This document shows, piece after piece, positions 36,922-45,675 of a stretch of 64,000 bases of DNA. A program made the position numbers and the translations under genes. Positions within the stretch are counted from its first letter, which is position 1. Every line of letters starts with the position of its first letter. The stretch comes from Sphingomonas sp. IC-56 (GTDB taxonomy: Bacteria; Pseudomonadota; Alphaproteobacteria; Sphingomonadales; Sphingomonadaceae). The notes beneath the pieces were generated by a model. That model saw only the letters and a program-made list of their open reading frames with translations, ran no database searches and was not told the DNA's origin. Where the stretch lies: assembly GCF_021043375.1 (NCBI RefSeq), contig NZ_JAJNDV010000001.1, positions 1-64,000 on the forward strand. The letters are read 5' to 3'.

Positions 36922-38691
36922 ATGAATTTGGACGTTACGGTACCACTCGACAGCCAGGCTGAAGCCGCCAAGCTCGTCCCCACGGCTACCGAGGATTCCT
37001 TGCCGCGCCGTTTTGCGGATTTCGCCACCTTGGGCGACGCGCTGGATTACGCCGCCACCGGCCGCCGTGGCCTGAATTTCCACGATGCGCGCGGCAATCT
37101 CGTCCGCCCCTATCCTTTCTCCGAGCTTCGCCAGGACGCGCTGCATCAGGCCTATCGCCTGATCGAAGCGGGCGTGAAGCCGCAGGACCGGATCGCGCTG
37201 ATCGCTGAAACGGGGGCCGAGTTCGCGTCGCTCTTCTTCGGCGTGATCTATGCCGGCGCCTGGCCGGTGCCGCTTCCGCTCCCGACCAGCTTTGGCGGGG
37301 CGCAATCCTATATCGATCAGCTCCGCGTACAGCTCGACAGCTGCGATCCCAGCATGCTGATCTATCCGCCCGAAATCGGCGCCATGTGCGCCGAAGCGGC
37401 GCGGCTCTCCGATGTTGCCGGCGTGGACTGGTCGGAATTCGGCAGCCGGTCTGCGGCCGAGGTCGTGCTGCCCAAGGCGGACACCACCGATATCGCCTAT
37501 CTGCAATATTCCAGCGGTTCGACGCGTTTCCCGCACGGAGTCGCGATCACCCACAACGCACTGCTCAACAACCTGGCGGCGCACAGCCACGGCATGCAGC
37601 TGGTCGAAACGGACCGCTGCATCTCCTGGCTGCCCTGGTACCACGACATGGGCCTAGTCGGCTGCTTCCTGTCGATCGTCGCGAACCAGGTTTCGACCGA
37701 CTATCTCAAGACCGAGGATTTCGCCCGGCGTCCGCTCGCCTGGCTCGACCTCATCAGCCGGAACGGCGGCACCACCCTCTCCTATTCCCCGACCTTCGGC
37801 TACGACATCTGCGCGCGCCGCATGTCGAGCCAGACCCGCGCTTCCGACCGCTTCGACCTGTCGCGCTGGCGCGTGGCGGGCAATGGCGCCGACATGATCC
37901 GTCCCGACGTAATGCAGTCGTTCGTCGATGCCTTCGCCGACGCCGGGTTCAAGGCAACGGCCTTCCTGCCGAGCTACGGCCTGGCGGAAGCCACGCTCGC
38001 CGTTTCGATCATGCCGCCGGGTGAAGGCATCATCGTCGAGTTGGTCGAAGAAACCCAGCTCTCCGGCGGCTCGCACCGCGCAGGTCGCCCGCAGCGTTTC
38101 CGCGCCATCGTCAATTGCGGCAAGCCCGTGCGGGACATGGAAGTCGAAATCCGTGAAGAGGACGGCACGCCGCTCCCTGAAAAGGCGATCGGCAAGGTCT
38201 GGTGCCGCGGCCCCTCGGTCATGGTCGGCTATTTCCGCGACGCGGAGTCAACCGACGCCTGCATGAAGGACGGCTGGCTCGACACCGGCGACATGGGCTA
38301 TATTTCAGAAGGTTACGTCTACATCGTCGGACGGGCCAAGGACATGATCATCGTCAATGGCCGCAACCATTGGCCCCAGGACATTGAATGGGCGGTCGAG
38401 CAGCTCCCCGGCTTCAAGCAGGGTGACATCGCGGCGTTCGCGATCACCACGCCGGGCGGTGAAGAAACCCCCGCAGTGCTCGTCCAGTGCCGCACTTCGG
38501 ACGAAAAAGAGCGCGTCCGCCTGCGCGACGAGATCCGCGAGCGGGTCCGTTCGGTTACCGGCATGAACTGCGTGATCGAACTGGTACCGCCACGCACCCT
38601 GCCCCGCACCAGCTCGGGCAAGCTTAGCCGCGCCAAGGCTCGCAACCTGTACCTCAACGGCGAGATCAAGCCCTACGATATCGCTGCCTGA
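36922..38691 (+). CDS. Fatty acyl-AMP ligase (FAAL)
   Basis: This 589-residue adenylate-forming enzyme belongs to the fatty acyl-AMP ligase group, which hands acyl-AMP to an acyl carrier protein rather than to CoA. The ATP loop reads YLQYSSGSTRFPHG (193-206). SYGLAEATLAVS is the A5 motif, GWLDTGDMGYI is A7 and GRAKDMIIVNGRNHWPQDIE is A8, with a C-terminal Lys region PRTSSGKLSRAK. The ATG at 36922 follows GAGAGTTTAAGA. No ACP or polyketide gene is adjacent; in sphingolipid-making bacteria a related synthetase feeds ceramide synthesis, which is only a guess here. Confidence 0.88.
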   Translation: MNLDVTVPLDSQAEAAKLVPTATEDSLPRRFADFATLGDALDYAATGRRGLNFHDARGNLVRPYPFSELRQDALHQAYRLIEAGVKPQDRIALIAETGAEFASLFFGVIYAGAWPVPLPLPTSFGGAQSYIDQLRVQLDSCDPSMLIYPPEIGAMCAEAARLSDVAGVDWSEFGSRSAAEVVLPKADTTDIAYLQYSSGSTRFPHGVAITHNALLNNLAAHSHGMQLVETDRCISWLPWYHDMGLVGCFLSIVANQVSTDYLKTEDFARRPLAWLDLISRNGGTTLSYSPTFGYDICARRMSSQTRASDRFDLSRWRVAGNGADMIRPDVMQSFVDAFADAGFKATAFLPSYGLAEATLAVSIMPPGEGIIVELVEETQLSGGSHRAGRPQRFRAIVNCGKPVRDMEVEIREEDGTPLPEKAIGKVWCRGPSVMVGYFRDAESTDACMKDGWLDTGDMGYISEGYVYIVGRAKDMIIVNGRNHWPQDIEWAVEQLPGFKQGDIAAFAITTPGGEETPAVLVQCRTSDEKERVRLRDEIRERVRSVTGMNCVIELVPPRTLPRTSSGKLSRAKARNLYLNGEIKPYDIAA

Positions 38692-38785
38692 GGTCGCGCG
38701 CCGGCCGGAACTTGGCCTTAAAAAACCCGCGCATTCCGGGCTGATTGCAACCACTCGCTAACTTCCCACCGGGTACATCGGCCCG

Positions 38786-41143
38786 GTGAGTAGCCAGACC
38801 AGATCCCAGTTCGCCACGCCGCACATCGATGCGCGCGTCTTGCTCGGGCTCCGCGATCCCGCGGATGCGACCAATTGGGGCCGCATCCGTGCCGCGCAGC
38901 TGCATGCGGGCAGCCAATTGGCGCTGTTCATGCTCGCCGCCAATCTCATCGGCGCCGCCATGATCACGCTGCTGCTGGCACCGCTGGTGCCGGTCTGGGA
39001 GCTTGCGGGCTGGGCTATCCTGGTCGGAGCCACAAGCTGCGTCGTCGCCTTCCGCCGCCTGTCCAGGCGCAACCGCGAGGTTGTGTTCGCGGACCTAAAG
39101 GACGTGCGCGACACGGCCTATGAAGGGCTGGCTTTGGGCGCCGCCTGGGCCGTCCTTCCGCTCGCGTTCGGCCACCATGCCGACGCACGGGTAGCGCTCG
39201 GCCTATGGGTCGTCCTCTCGCTGCTCATGACCGCCTTCGCCTTCGCCATGGCGGCGCTGCCCCTCGCCACCATCGCCTTCATTTCGCTGATTGGCCTGTC
39301 GACCACTCTCTCCCTGGTGACGGCGGGCTCGCCGGTACTTGCGAGCGCAGTCGCCCTGTTCACGCTCCTCCTCGTCATGGCCACCACCAGCCGTAGCAAG
39401 GCGCTTGTCGTGATTCGCGCCAACGAAATGGCGCTTGCCGAACGCGACGAGACCGTCAGCCTGCTGCTGCGTGAGTTTGAGGAGAACGGCTCCGACTGGC
39501 TGTGGGAGATCGATGCGCAGCGCCGGATCGTGCGGGCGAACCCCCGCTTCGCCGTATCGCTCGGGGTCGACCCTGCCACCATGAACGGCACGCCATTCCT
39601 CCAGGTGCTGGCCGGCCCCACCTGGGAGGCGGGCAATTTCTCAGCGGGCCTCCGTGAGCTCGCCGAAAAGCTGAAGAGCCGCGAGTCCTTCCGCGACTTG
39701 CTGCTCCCGGTGTTCGTGGATGGCGAAGAGCATTGGTGGGAAATGTCGGCGTCGCCGCGCTTCGATGAACGCGGTGCGTTTTGCGGCTTCCGCGGCGTCG
39801 GGTCCGACGTCACTGAACAGCGGCGTTCGGCCGACAAGATCAACAAGATGGCGCGCTTCGACACGCTCACCGGCCTTCCCAACCGGCTGCTGATCAACGA
39901 GAGTCTTCAGCGCGCCATGCAGGAAGCGGAGCATTGGGGCTCGCGCTGCGCCTTCATGATGATCGACCTCGACCGCTTCAAGGCAGTGAACGACACGCTC
40001 GGCCATCCCGTCGGCGACCGCTTGCTCGGTCGCGTGTCGGAACGCCTCCAGACGCTGGTCAGCGAAAACGAGATGATCGGACGCCTCGGCGGCGACGAAT
40101 TCGCGGTGGTCGTGCGCGACGCGAGCGATACTGCCCGCACCGAACGGCTCGCCCACACGATCATCGACGTGCTCTCGCGCCCATACGAAGTCGACCAGCA
40201 CACGCTGTATATCGGCGCTTCGGTCGGTCTGGCGATCGGCCCGCGCGACGGACGCAGCGCGGAGATGCTGATCCGCTCGGCGGATCTTGCGCTGTATCGC
40301 TCTAAGGATGCCGGCGGCGGCGTCTTCCATGCCTATGAGCCGCAGCTCCACGTGGTGGCCGAAGAACGCCGCGTCCTTGAAATCGCGCTGCGTGGCGCGG
40401 TCGAAAAGGGCGAGATGCATCTTAATTACCAACCGGTGGTCAACGCGGCCAGCGGCCAACTCACCGGCTTCGAAGCCTTGCTGCGGTGGCAGCATCCTGA
40501 ACTCGGCAATATCTCGCCGGCGAAGTTCGTGCCGCTGGCCGAGGAAGCCCGCCTCATCGCGCCGATCGGCGAATGGGTACTGCGCACCGCCTGCGACGAG
40601 GCTGCACGCTGGGACCTGCCGGTCCGCGTCGCCGTAAATGTCAGTCCCGAGCAGCTCCACAATCCTGCTTTCGTGTCCGTGGTCGCGCAGGCGCTCGCCC
40701 AGTCCGGCCTTCCGCCCGAGCGACTCGAACTGGAAGTCACCGAAAGCGTGTTCATGCGCGAAGGTACGCAGGCGCTTCAGGTGCTCGAGCGGATCCTTGA
40801 TCTCGGCGTCCGGCTCAGCCTGGATGATTTCGGCACCGGCTATTCCTCGCTCGGTTATCTTGCCCACACCCGCTTCAGTTCGATCAAGATCGACCGCAGC
40901 TTCGTCCAGGGCGCGTCCAAGGGCACCAAGGAGGCGATCGCCATCATCCGCGCCGTCGTGGCGTTGGCCGACAGCCTCGGCATGGCCACCACCGCGGAAG
41001 GCGTCGAGACCGAGGAAGAGCACCAGATGGTCCAGCAACTCGGCTGCTCCAAGGTTCAGGGCTATTATTTCGGGCGCCCGCTTCCCGTTCAGGAAGCCCG
41101 TGTTCTGGCAACGCGGCAAATCGGCGGCAGCGTCGCTGCATGA
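38786..41143 (+). CDS. Membrane-bound PAS-GGDEF-EAL cyclic-di-GMP protein
   Basis: This 785-residue protein starts with a GTG. Two hydrophobic blocks (about 45-90 and 113-200) form a membrane sensor of some 5-6 helices. A PAS domain follows (about 222-345, with GSDWLWEIDAQRRIVRANPRF), then a GGDEF domain (355-520; active-site GGDEF at 435-439) and an EAL domain (530-780; EAL at 563-565, with DDFGTGYSS and IKIDRSFV). Both catalytic motifs look intact. The inhibitory I-site position (426-429) reads SENE instead of RxxD, so product inhibition is probably absent. It may be bifunctional, but which activity dominates cannot be told. Confidence 0.93.
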   Translation: MSSQTRSQFATPHIDARVLLGLRDPADATNWGRIRAAQLHAGSQLALFMLAANLIGAAMITLLLAPLVPVWELAGWAILVGATSCVVAFRRLSRRNREVVFADLKDVRDTAYEGLALGAAWAVLPLAFGHHADARVALGLWVVLSLLMTAFAFAMAALPLATIAFISLIGLSTTLSLVTAGSPVLASAVALFTLLLVMATTSRSKALVVIRANEMALAERDETVSLLLREFEENGSDWLWEIDAQRRIVRANPRFAVSLGVDPATMNGTPFLQVLAGPTWEAGNFSAGLRELAEKLKSRESFRDLLLPVFVDGEEHWWEMSASPRFDERGAFCGFRGVGSDVTEQRRSADKINKMARFDTLTGLPNRLLINESLQRAMQEAEHWGSRCAFMMIDLDRFKAVNDTLGHPVGDRLLGRVSERLQTLVSENEMIGRLGGDEFAVVVRDASDTARTERLAHTIIDVLSRPYEVDQHTLYIGASVGLAIGPRDGRSAEMLIRSADLALYRSKDAGGGVFHAYEPQLHVVAEERRVLEIALRGAVEKGEMHLNYQPVVNAASGQLTGFEALLRWQHPELGNISPAKFVPLAEEARLIAPIGEWVLRTACDEAARWDLPVRVAVNVSPEQLHNPAFVSVVAQALAQSGLPPERLELEVTESVFMREGTQALQVLERILDLGVRLSLDDFGTGYSSLGYLAHTRFSSIKIDRSFVQGASKGTKEAIAIIRAVVALADSLGMATTAEGVETEEEHQMVQQLGCSKVQGYYFGRPLPVQEARVLATRQIGGSVAA

Positions 41144-41149
41144 TCGCAC

Positions 41150-41178
41150 TTGCCGAGCGGGCAAGGGCTCGCTAAAGC
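41150..41178 (+). promoter_or_regulatory. Candidate tRNA-Trp promoter
   Basis: TTGCCG (41150-41155) and TAAAGC (41173-41178) are 17 bp apart, 12 bp ahead of the tRNA 5' end. The position suits a tRNA promoter just after the upstream stop codon, although the hexamers are imperfect. Confidence 0.35.
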
Positions 41179-41190
41179 CGCGACCCGCAC

Positions 41191-41267
41191 AGGGGCGTAG
41201 CTCAGCTGGTTAGAGCGTCGGTCTCCAAAACCGAAGGCCCTCGGTTCGAATCCGAGCGCCCCTGCCA
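41191..41267 (+). tRNA. tRNA-Trp (CCA)
   Basis: This 77-nt cloverleaf pairs acceptor AGGGGCG with CGCCCCT, has the D-loop GCTCAGCTGGTTAGAGC and anticodon loop CTCCAAA (anticodon CCA), and has the T-arm TCGGTTCGAATCCGA. The 3' CCA is encoded. A single tRNA-Trp gene close to secE-nusG is a common arrangement. Confidence 0.97.
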
Positions 41268-41296
41268 TTTGCGCCCAGCCGTATTCCGGAGTTCGC

Positions 41297-41875
41297 ATGT
41301 TCCGCGCCATGTACGACTGGGTCTTGCGCATGGCGCATCATCGCCATGCCATGCGCAGTCTGGCCGCGGTCTCCTTCGCCGAAAGCAGCTTCTTCCCGAT
41401 CCCGCCCGACGTGATGATGGTCCCGATGGTGCTCGCACGCCGCGACCAGGCCTATCGGATTGCCGCGGTTTGCACGATCGCATCGGTGATCGGCGGCATG
41501 TTCGGCTATGCGATCGGCTATTTCCTGCTGGAAAGTGTCGGCCAGTGGGTAATCAACCTGTACCACATGCAGGACAAGGTCGGGCAGTTTCAGGCGATGT
41601 ATGCCAATTATGGCGCCGCCATCATCCTGCTCAAGGGGCTGACCCCCATCCCCTTTAAGCTGGTGACGATCGCGAGCGGGATCGCGCAGTTCAACTTCCC
41701 TCTCTTCGTCATTCTGGCGACCGTCACCCGGGGCGCGCGCTTCTTCATCATCGCCGCGCTGCTCAAGCGCTTTGGCGAGCCGGTGCAGGCGTTCATCGAA
41801 AAGCGGCTCAACTACTTTGCCTGGGGTTTCCTCATCCTGCTGGTAGGCGGCTTCGCGGCAGTCGCCTACCTCTGA
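41297..41875 (+). CDS. YqaA/DedA-family membrane protein
   Basis: This 192-residue inner-membrane protein belongs to the VTT/SNARE-associated (DedA-like) superfamily. AVSFAESSFFPIPPDVMMVPMVLA is the conserved re-entrant loop, and GYFLLESVG, GLTPIPFKLVTIASG and TRGARFF follow. About five hydrophobic segments are present. DedA relatives are implicated in lipid carrier flipping and membrane homeostasis; the role of the YqaA branch is not settled. It sits between tRNA-Trp and secE. Confidence 0.88.
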   Translation: MFRAMYDWVLRMAHHRHAMRSLAAVSFAESSFFPIPPDVMMVPMVLARRDQAYRIAAVCTIASVIGGMFGYAIGYFLLESVGQWVINLYHMQDKVGQFQAMYANYGAAIILLKGLTPIPFKLVTIASGIAQFNFPLFVILATVTRGARFFIIAALLKRFGEPVQAFIEKRLNYFAWGFLILLVGGFAAVAYL

Positions 41876-41916
41876 GACGCGCGGCAGCGGCCCCGCCGCG
41901 CCGGCACTGCAATGGC

Positions 41917-41945
41917 TTGCTTTTCGCGCCCCGCCTCGCTAGGTA
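41917..41945 (+). promoter_or_regulatory. Candidate secE-nusG promoter
   Basis: TTGCTT (41917-41922) and TAGGTA (41940-41945) are 17 bp apart, within GCTAGGTACGC. This resembles the GCTATGTGC and TATGGG -10 regions seen ahead of rplJ and rpmH in this same window. The inferred transcript starts about 105 nt before secE. Confidence 0.45.
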
Positions 41946-42056
41946 CGCAACCCAATCCGACAGCGTGATGGGAAAGCGCCGGTTCCTTCTCGAAGGGCCC
42001 GGCAGCGGACCTATGCCCCGCTCTAGGAACAAAGTTTGAAGCGAGGATAGCCAGCG

Positions 42057-42254
42057 GTGGCCAAGACCAGTCCCGTCGAATTCGTGAAGCAGGTCCAGGC
42101 CGAGACCAAGAAGATCGTCTGGCCTTCGCGGCGTGAGACCGTCATGACCGGCGTCATGGTCGTGATCATGACCACGCTGCTTGGCCTGTTCTTCTTCGGC
42201 GTCGACGCGATGTTCGACGCGATCGTCCGCTTCCTCCTTAGCCTCGCGCAGTAA
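42057..42254 (+). CDS. secE: Protein translocase subunit SecE
   Basis: This 65-residue short-form SecE has an N-terminal amphipathic segment (SPVEFVKQVQAETKKIVWPSRRE), which is the conserved SecY-clamping region, and one membrane helix (TGVMVVIMTTLLGLFFFGVDAMF). A GTG start follows AGCGAGGA. It is immediately upstream of nusG, as in nearly all bacteria. Confidence 0.95.
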   Translation: MAKTSPVEFVKQVQAETKKIVWPSRRETVMTGVMVVIMTTLLGLFFFGVDAMFDAIVRFLLSLAQ

Positions 42255-42264
42255 GGATCAACAG

Positions 42265-42804
42265 ATGTCGCGCTGGTACATCATCCACGCTTATTCGGGT
42301 TTCGAAGGCAAGGTCCGCGATCAGATCATGGCCGACGCCACGCGTCTGGGCCTCGACCGGCTCGTTGATGCCGTCGAAGTGCCGACCGAAACCGTGACGG
42401 AAGTCCGCCGCGGCAAGAAGATCCAGTCCGAGCGGAAGTTCTTCCCGGGCTATGTGCTCGCCAAGCTCGAGATGAACGACGACGTCTATCACCTGGTGAA
42501 GAACACGCCGAAGGTGACGGGTTTCCTGGGTTCCTCGGGCAAGCCCCAGCCGATCAGCGAGGCCGAAGCCGCGCGCATCCTCAACACCAAGGATGAAGCT
42601 GCCGCCGCCGCGCCCAAGGCGAAGCTCAAGGTGGATTACGACATCGGCGACACCGTCAAGGTCATCAGCGGCAACTTCGCGACCTTCTCAGGCGTGGTCG
42701 AGGAGCTCGACTACGATCGTAACCGCGTGAAGGTGTCGATCTCGATCTTCGGTCGCGCGACGCCGCTCGAACTCGGCTTCGAAGACGTCGAGCGCGTGAA
42801 GTAA
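42265..42804 (+). CDS. nusG: Transcription termination/antitermination protein NusG
   Basis: This 179-residue protein has the NGN domain (RWYIIHAYSGFEGKVRDQI ... RKFFPGYVLAKLEM) that binds RNA polymerase, and a C-terminal KOW domain (YDIGDTVKVISGNFATFSGVVEEL) that contacts Rho or ribosomal S10. The ATG at 42265 is 11 nt after the secE stop. A longer frame from 42181 only reads through secE. Confidence 0.97.
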   Translation: MSRWYIIHAYSGFEGKVRDQIMADATRLGLDRLVDAVEVPTETVTEVRRGKKIQSERKFFPGYVLAKLEMNDDVYHLVKNTPKVTGFLGSSGKPQPISEAEAARILNTKDEAAAAAPKAKLKVDYDIGDTVKVISGNFATFSGVVEELDYDRNRVKVSISIFGRATPLELGFEDVERVK

Positions 42805-42836
42805 AACAGGTCTTTGGCCTAAACTTTCCTAAACTT

Positions 42837-42925
42837 CGGTGGGAGAGCGAGGGCAAAGTCGGGGCGCAAGCCCCCAGTAGCAGGCGTACCCGCGGGAGGC
42901 GGTCTTTGGACCGTCGCTTGCACCG
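42837..42925 (+). promoter_or_regulatory. Structured nusG-rplK leader, candidate L1 site
   Basis: Upstream of rplK the segments CGGTG (42837-42841) and CACCG (42921-42925) pair and bracket further helices (GCGA/TCGC, GGGGC/GCCCC, GGTC/GACC-like). The order GGTGGGAG ... CTTGCACCGC resembles the conserved nusG-rplK intergenic element of proteobacteria. In E. coli, protein L1 binds the L11-L1 leader to repress translation. The match here is by eye and the function is inferred. Confidence 0.45.
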
Positions 42926-42978
42926 CTAAACTTGAACGGACGCGGCTTCGGCTTCGTCCTCTACAGAGTGAGTGACCA

Positions 42979-43410
42979 ATGGCTAAAAAGATTACCGGCT
43001 ATATCAAGCTGCAGGTGCCGGCCGGCGCCGCAAACCCCTCGCCTCCGATCGGCCCTGCTTTGGGTCAGCGCGGCGTGAACATCATGGAATTCTGCAAGGC
43101 GTTCAACGCCTCGACCGGTGACCAGGAAAAGGGCACGCCCCTTCCTACCGTCATCACCGTCTATGCGGACCGTTCCTTCTCGTTCGAGACCAAGACGCCC
43201 CCGGCGACCTACCTCATCAAGAAGGCCGCGAACCTGAAGTCGGGCTCCAAGGAGCCGGGCAAGGTTTCCGCCGGAAAGATCAAGCGCTCGCAGCTCTCCG
43301 AGATCGCGACCGCGAAGATGAAGGATCTGAACGCCAACGACATCGAGGCAGCGACCAAGATCATCGAAGGCTCCGCCCGCGCGATGGGCCTCGAAGTGGT
43401 GGAGGGCTGA
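42979..43410 (+). CDS. rplK: 50S ribosomal protein L11
   Basis: This 143-residue protein binds the 23S rRNA GTPase centre. The N-terminal [20 protein letters not shown] and [21 protein letters not shown] are hallmark sequences, and the C-terminal signature is AMGLEVVEG. It is 4 nt upstream of rplA, so the two are cotranscribed. Confidence 0.98.
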   Translation: MAKKITGYIKLQVPAGAANPSPPIGPALGQRGVNIMEFCKAFNASTGDQEKGTPLPTVITVYADRSFSFETKTPPATYLIKKAANLKSGSKEPGKVSAGKIKRSQLSEIATAKMKDLNANDIEAATKIIEGSARAMGLEVVEG

Positions 43411-43414
43411 GAAC

Positions 43415-44107
43415 ATGGCTAAGCTGACCAAGAAGCAGAAGACCTGGGCGATCGACAGCGAGAAGCTGCACGGCGTCGATGAAGCCATCGCGCTGGTGAA
43501 GTCCAACGCGACCTCCAAGTTCGACGAGACCGTCGAAGTCGCGCTGAACCTGGGCGTTGATCCGCGTCACGCAGACCAGATGGTCCGCGGCGTGGTGACC
43601 CTGCCCAAGGGCACCGGCAAGACCGTCCGCGTCGGCGTGTTCGCCCGTGGCGCGAAGGCTGAGGAAGCCACCGCAGCTGGCGCGGACGTCGTCGGCGCCG
43701 AGGACCTGATGGAAGCCATCCAGGGCGGCAAGATCGACTTCGATCGCTGCATCGCCACCCCGGACATGATGGGCCTGGTCGGCCGTCTCGGTAAGGTGCT
43801 GGGTCCCAAGGGCCTGATGCCGAACCCGAAGCTTGGCACCGTGACCATGAACGTCGCTGCCGCCGTTGAAGCCGCCAAGGGCGGTCAGGTCGAGTACCGC
43901 GTCGAAAAGGCCGGCATCATCCACTCCGGCATTGGCAAGGCATCGTTCCCGGCCGAGGATCTGCGCGCGAACTTCGACGCGCTGGTCGACGCAGTGGTCA
44001 AGGCCAAGCCGACCGGCGCGAAGGGTAAGTACCTCAAGAAGGTTGCACTCTCCTCGTCGATGGGCCCGGGCGTGAAGGTGGACACGGCGGAAGTCGCCGC
44101 TGCCTGA
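43415..44107 (+). CDS. rplA: 50S ribosomal protein L1
   Basis: This 230-residue protein forms the L1 stalk and is the expected translational repressor of its own operon. [40 protein letters not shown] and [20 protein letters not shown] are conserved. It ends just before a strong terminator. Confidence 0.98.
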   Translation: MAKLTKKQKTWAIDSEKLHGVDEAIALVKSNATSKFDETVEVALNLGVDPRHADQMVRGVVTLPKGTGKTVRVGVFARGAKAEEATAAGADVVGAEDLMEAIQGGKIDFDRCIATPDMMGLVGRLGKVLGPKGLMPNPKLGTVTMNVAAAVEAAKGGQVEYRVEKAGIIHSGIGKASFPAEDLRANFDALVDAVVKAKPTGAKGKYLKKVALSSSMGPGVKVDTAEVAAA

Positions 44108-44130
44108 TCGCGTCAGAGCATCCAAACAAG

Positions 44131-44164
44131 AAAGGGCCGGGAGCAATCCCGGCCCTTTTCTTTT
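44131..44164. terminator. Rho-independent terminator after rplA
   Basis: AAAGGGCCGGGA pairs with TCCCGGCCCTTT around a short GCAA loop and is followed by T-rich sequence (TTTTCTTTT). The A-run on the left lets it also serve the convergent L,D-transpeptidase gene. Confidence 0.85.
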
Positions 44165-44182
44165 GTCGGACGGCTTCGGCCC

Positions 44183-44746
44183 TCAGCTATAGAATTGCGG
44201 CAGCCAGTTGCGGGTTACCGTCACCCGATCGCCCAGCTTGGCCGCGCGGAACAGCAAGGCCGCGAACTCATCGGGCAACCCGATGCAGCCATGCGTGGCG
44301 TAGCGATTGTCCACCGTGTCCCCGCTCCCGTGCAAGGCGATGCCCGTCCAGGTCAGCCGCATCATGAAGGGCATCGGCGCGCCATAGATGTTGGAGATGT
44401 GATCCCGCTTCTTCTGCAGGATCTTGAACGACCCGAGCGGCGTCGGCTTGTCGTCATTCCCGTAGATCAGGATCGTCCGCCCGATCTCAACGCCGCCGCG
44501 ATAGACATAGAGCCGGTCGCGCGCGACATCGGCGACGATCTCCAGCCTTCCGCTGACCGACCGTGTCGGCTCCCACAGATACTCGCCTTCTTCCAGGTCG
44601 GTGTCCGTAGAGAGTATTTCCGTGACGACAGGCCCCTGCGCAGCGCGAGCGGGGGGCGCCAGGAACAGCGGAAGGAGCAAGCCGAGCAGGAAGAGCAGCC
44701 GAACTGCGCGGCGGGTGGCGGGCAGGAAGGGTGTCAGCATTGTCAT
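44183..44746 (-). CDS. L,D-transpeptidase (YkuD family)
   Basis: This 187-residue exported protein has a signal peptide (RAVRLLFLLGLLLPLFLAPPARA) and a YkuD catalytic domain (about 65-187). The catalytic Cys motif reads THGCIGL (151-157, Cys154), with the upstream His at 139 (ALHGSG). Most members have an Arg after HGCx, where here there is Gly. It is predicted to form 3-3 peptidoglycan cross-links or attach proteins to peptidoglycan. It is convergent with rplA and shares its terminator. Confidence 0.88.
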   Translation of the reverse strand: MTMLTPFLPATRRAVRLLFLLGLLLPLFLAPPARAAQGPVVTEILSTDTDLEEGEYLWEPTRSVSGRLEIVADVARDRLYVYRGGVEIGRTILIYGNDDKPTPLGSFKILQKKRDHISNIYGAPMPFMMRLTWTGIALHGSGDTVDNRYATHGCIGLPDEFAALLFRAAKLGDRVTVTRNWLPQFYS

Positions 44747-44857
44747 GCGCGCTGATATCGCCTCGATCGCCGCCGCTGCCCACCCCCGGATTCCGGCTGT
44801 GCCGGCCAGGCACAGCCCCGCGGCACGTTAACCCATGGAGGCCGCAGGAAGAATCGG

Positions 44858-44885
44858 TTGACTTGGCGGCTGCCCCCGCTATGTG
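44858..44885 (+). promoter_or_regulatory. Candidate rplJ-rplL promoter
   Basis: A near-ideal TTGACT (44858-44863) is separated by 16 bp from TATGTG (44880-44885). The -10 context GCTATGTGC matches the style of the other ribosomal promoters in this window. Confidence 0.6.
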
Positions 44886-45070
44886 CGCCACTTCGTCGGG
44901 TGCATGCACCTGGCGTTCCGTCCGAGACAGCGAGTGACCGGAATATGCCGGTCTTAATCTCTCGCCAAGACGGGGACAGATTTCATGGCGCTCTGTTCAG
45001 CGGAGCGTCCGGGTCATGCCAGGGTCCAATCTCCGGCTGACGATCGTGCCCCTCGGACTTGTGTAACCGG

Positions 45071-45084
45071 AGCCCCTCGGGGCT
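45071..45084 (+). promoter_or_regulatory. Hairpin just upstream of the rplJ ribosome binding site
   Basis: AGCCC and GGGCT form a 5-bp stem closed by a CTCG tetraloop, 8 nt before the GAGGAG Shine-Dalgarno sequence of rplJ. It could form part of the L10 autoregulatory leader. There is no T-run, so it is not a classical terminator. Confidence 0.4.
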
Positions 45085-45103
45085 TCATAACGAGGAGACC
45101 GGC

Positions 45104-45619
45104 ATGGATCGTTCCCAGAAGGCTGACGCCGTTGCCGAGCTGAATCGCACCTTTAACGAAGTTGGCGTGGTGGTTGTCACCCGCAACCTCGGGATGACCG
45201 TCAAGCAGTCGACGGACCTCCGCAACAAGATGCGCGACGCCGGTGCGAGCTACAGGGTCTCGAAGAACAAGCTTGCCAAGATTGCCGCAGAGGGCACCGA
45301 TTACTCGGTGATCTCGGACCTGCTTACGGGTCCGACGGCGCTCGCCTCTTCCGCCGATCCCGTGGCTGCGGCCAAGGTCATCGCGGAATTCGCCAAGACG
45401 AACGACAAGCTCGAAATCGTCGGCGGAGCAATGGGCGCGACGCTGCTCGATGTGGAGGGCGTGAAAGCGCTCGCGACGATGCCGTCGCTGGATGAACTGC
45501 GTGCCAAGATCGTGGGGCTCATCGTTGCGCCCGCGACCAAGATCGCAACCATCACCCAGGCGCCGGCCGCGCAGATTGCGCGCGTCCTTTCGGCATATGC
45601 GGAGAAGGAAGCCGCCTGA
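45104..45619 (+). CDS. rplJ: 50S ribosomal protein L10
   Basis: This 171-residue protein anchors the L7/L12 stalk. MDRSQKADAVAELNRTFNEV, the conserved DLRNKMRDAGASYRVSKNKLAK, and the C-terminal L12-binding helix (PAAQIARVLSAYAEKEAA) are present. The ATG at 45104 follows GAGGAG. It is followed 56 nt later by rplL. Confidence 0.97.
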   Translation: MDRSQKADAVAELNRTFNEVGVVVVTRNLGMTVKQSTDLRNKMRDAGASYRVSKNKLAKIAAEGTDYSVISDLLTGPTALASSADPVAAAKVIAEFAKTNDKLEIVGGAMGATLLDVEGVKALATMPSLDELRAKIVGLIVAPATKIATITQAPAAQIARVLSAYAEKEAA

Positions 45620-45675
45620 GCGGCTCCTTCGAGACCATTACCCTAATAACCTATCTGATTTGATTGGAGTTTATC

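Larger units (their letters stand above)
44747..45103. other. Ldt-rplJ intergenic region with L10 leader
   Basis: This stretch of about 357 bp contains a strong candidate promoter (listed separately) and then a leader of about 210 nt before rplJ. The leader position and length fit the L10-L12 binding leader that autoregulates rplJL in other bacteria. I can see paired segments (GGAGCGTCCGGG and the hairpin near 45071), but I cannot fold it with confidence. No gene is evident. Confidence 0.5.

Noticed and set aside
45071..45084. Terminator before rplJ
   Set aside because: The hairpin lacks a T-run and lies directly ahead of the rplJ ribosome binding site, so a leader role is more likely.
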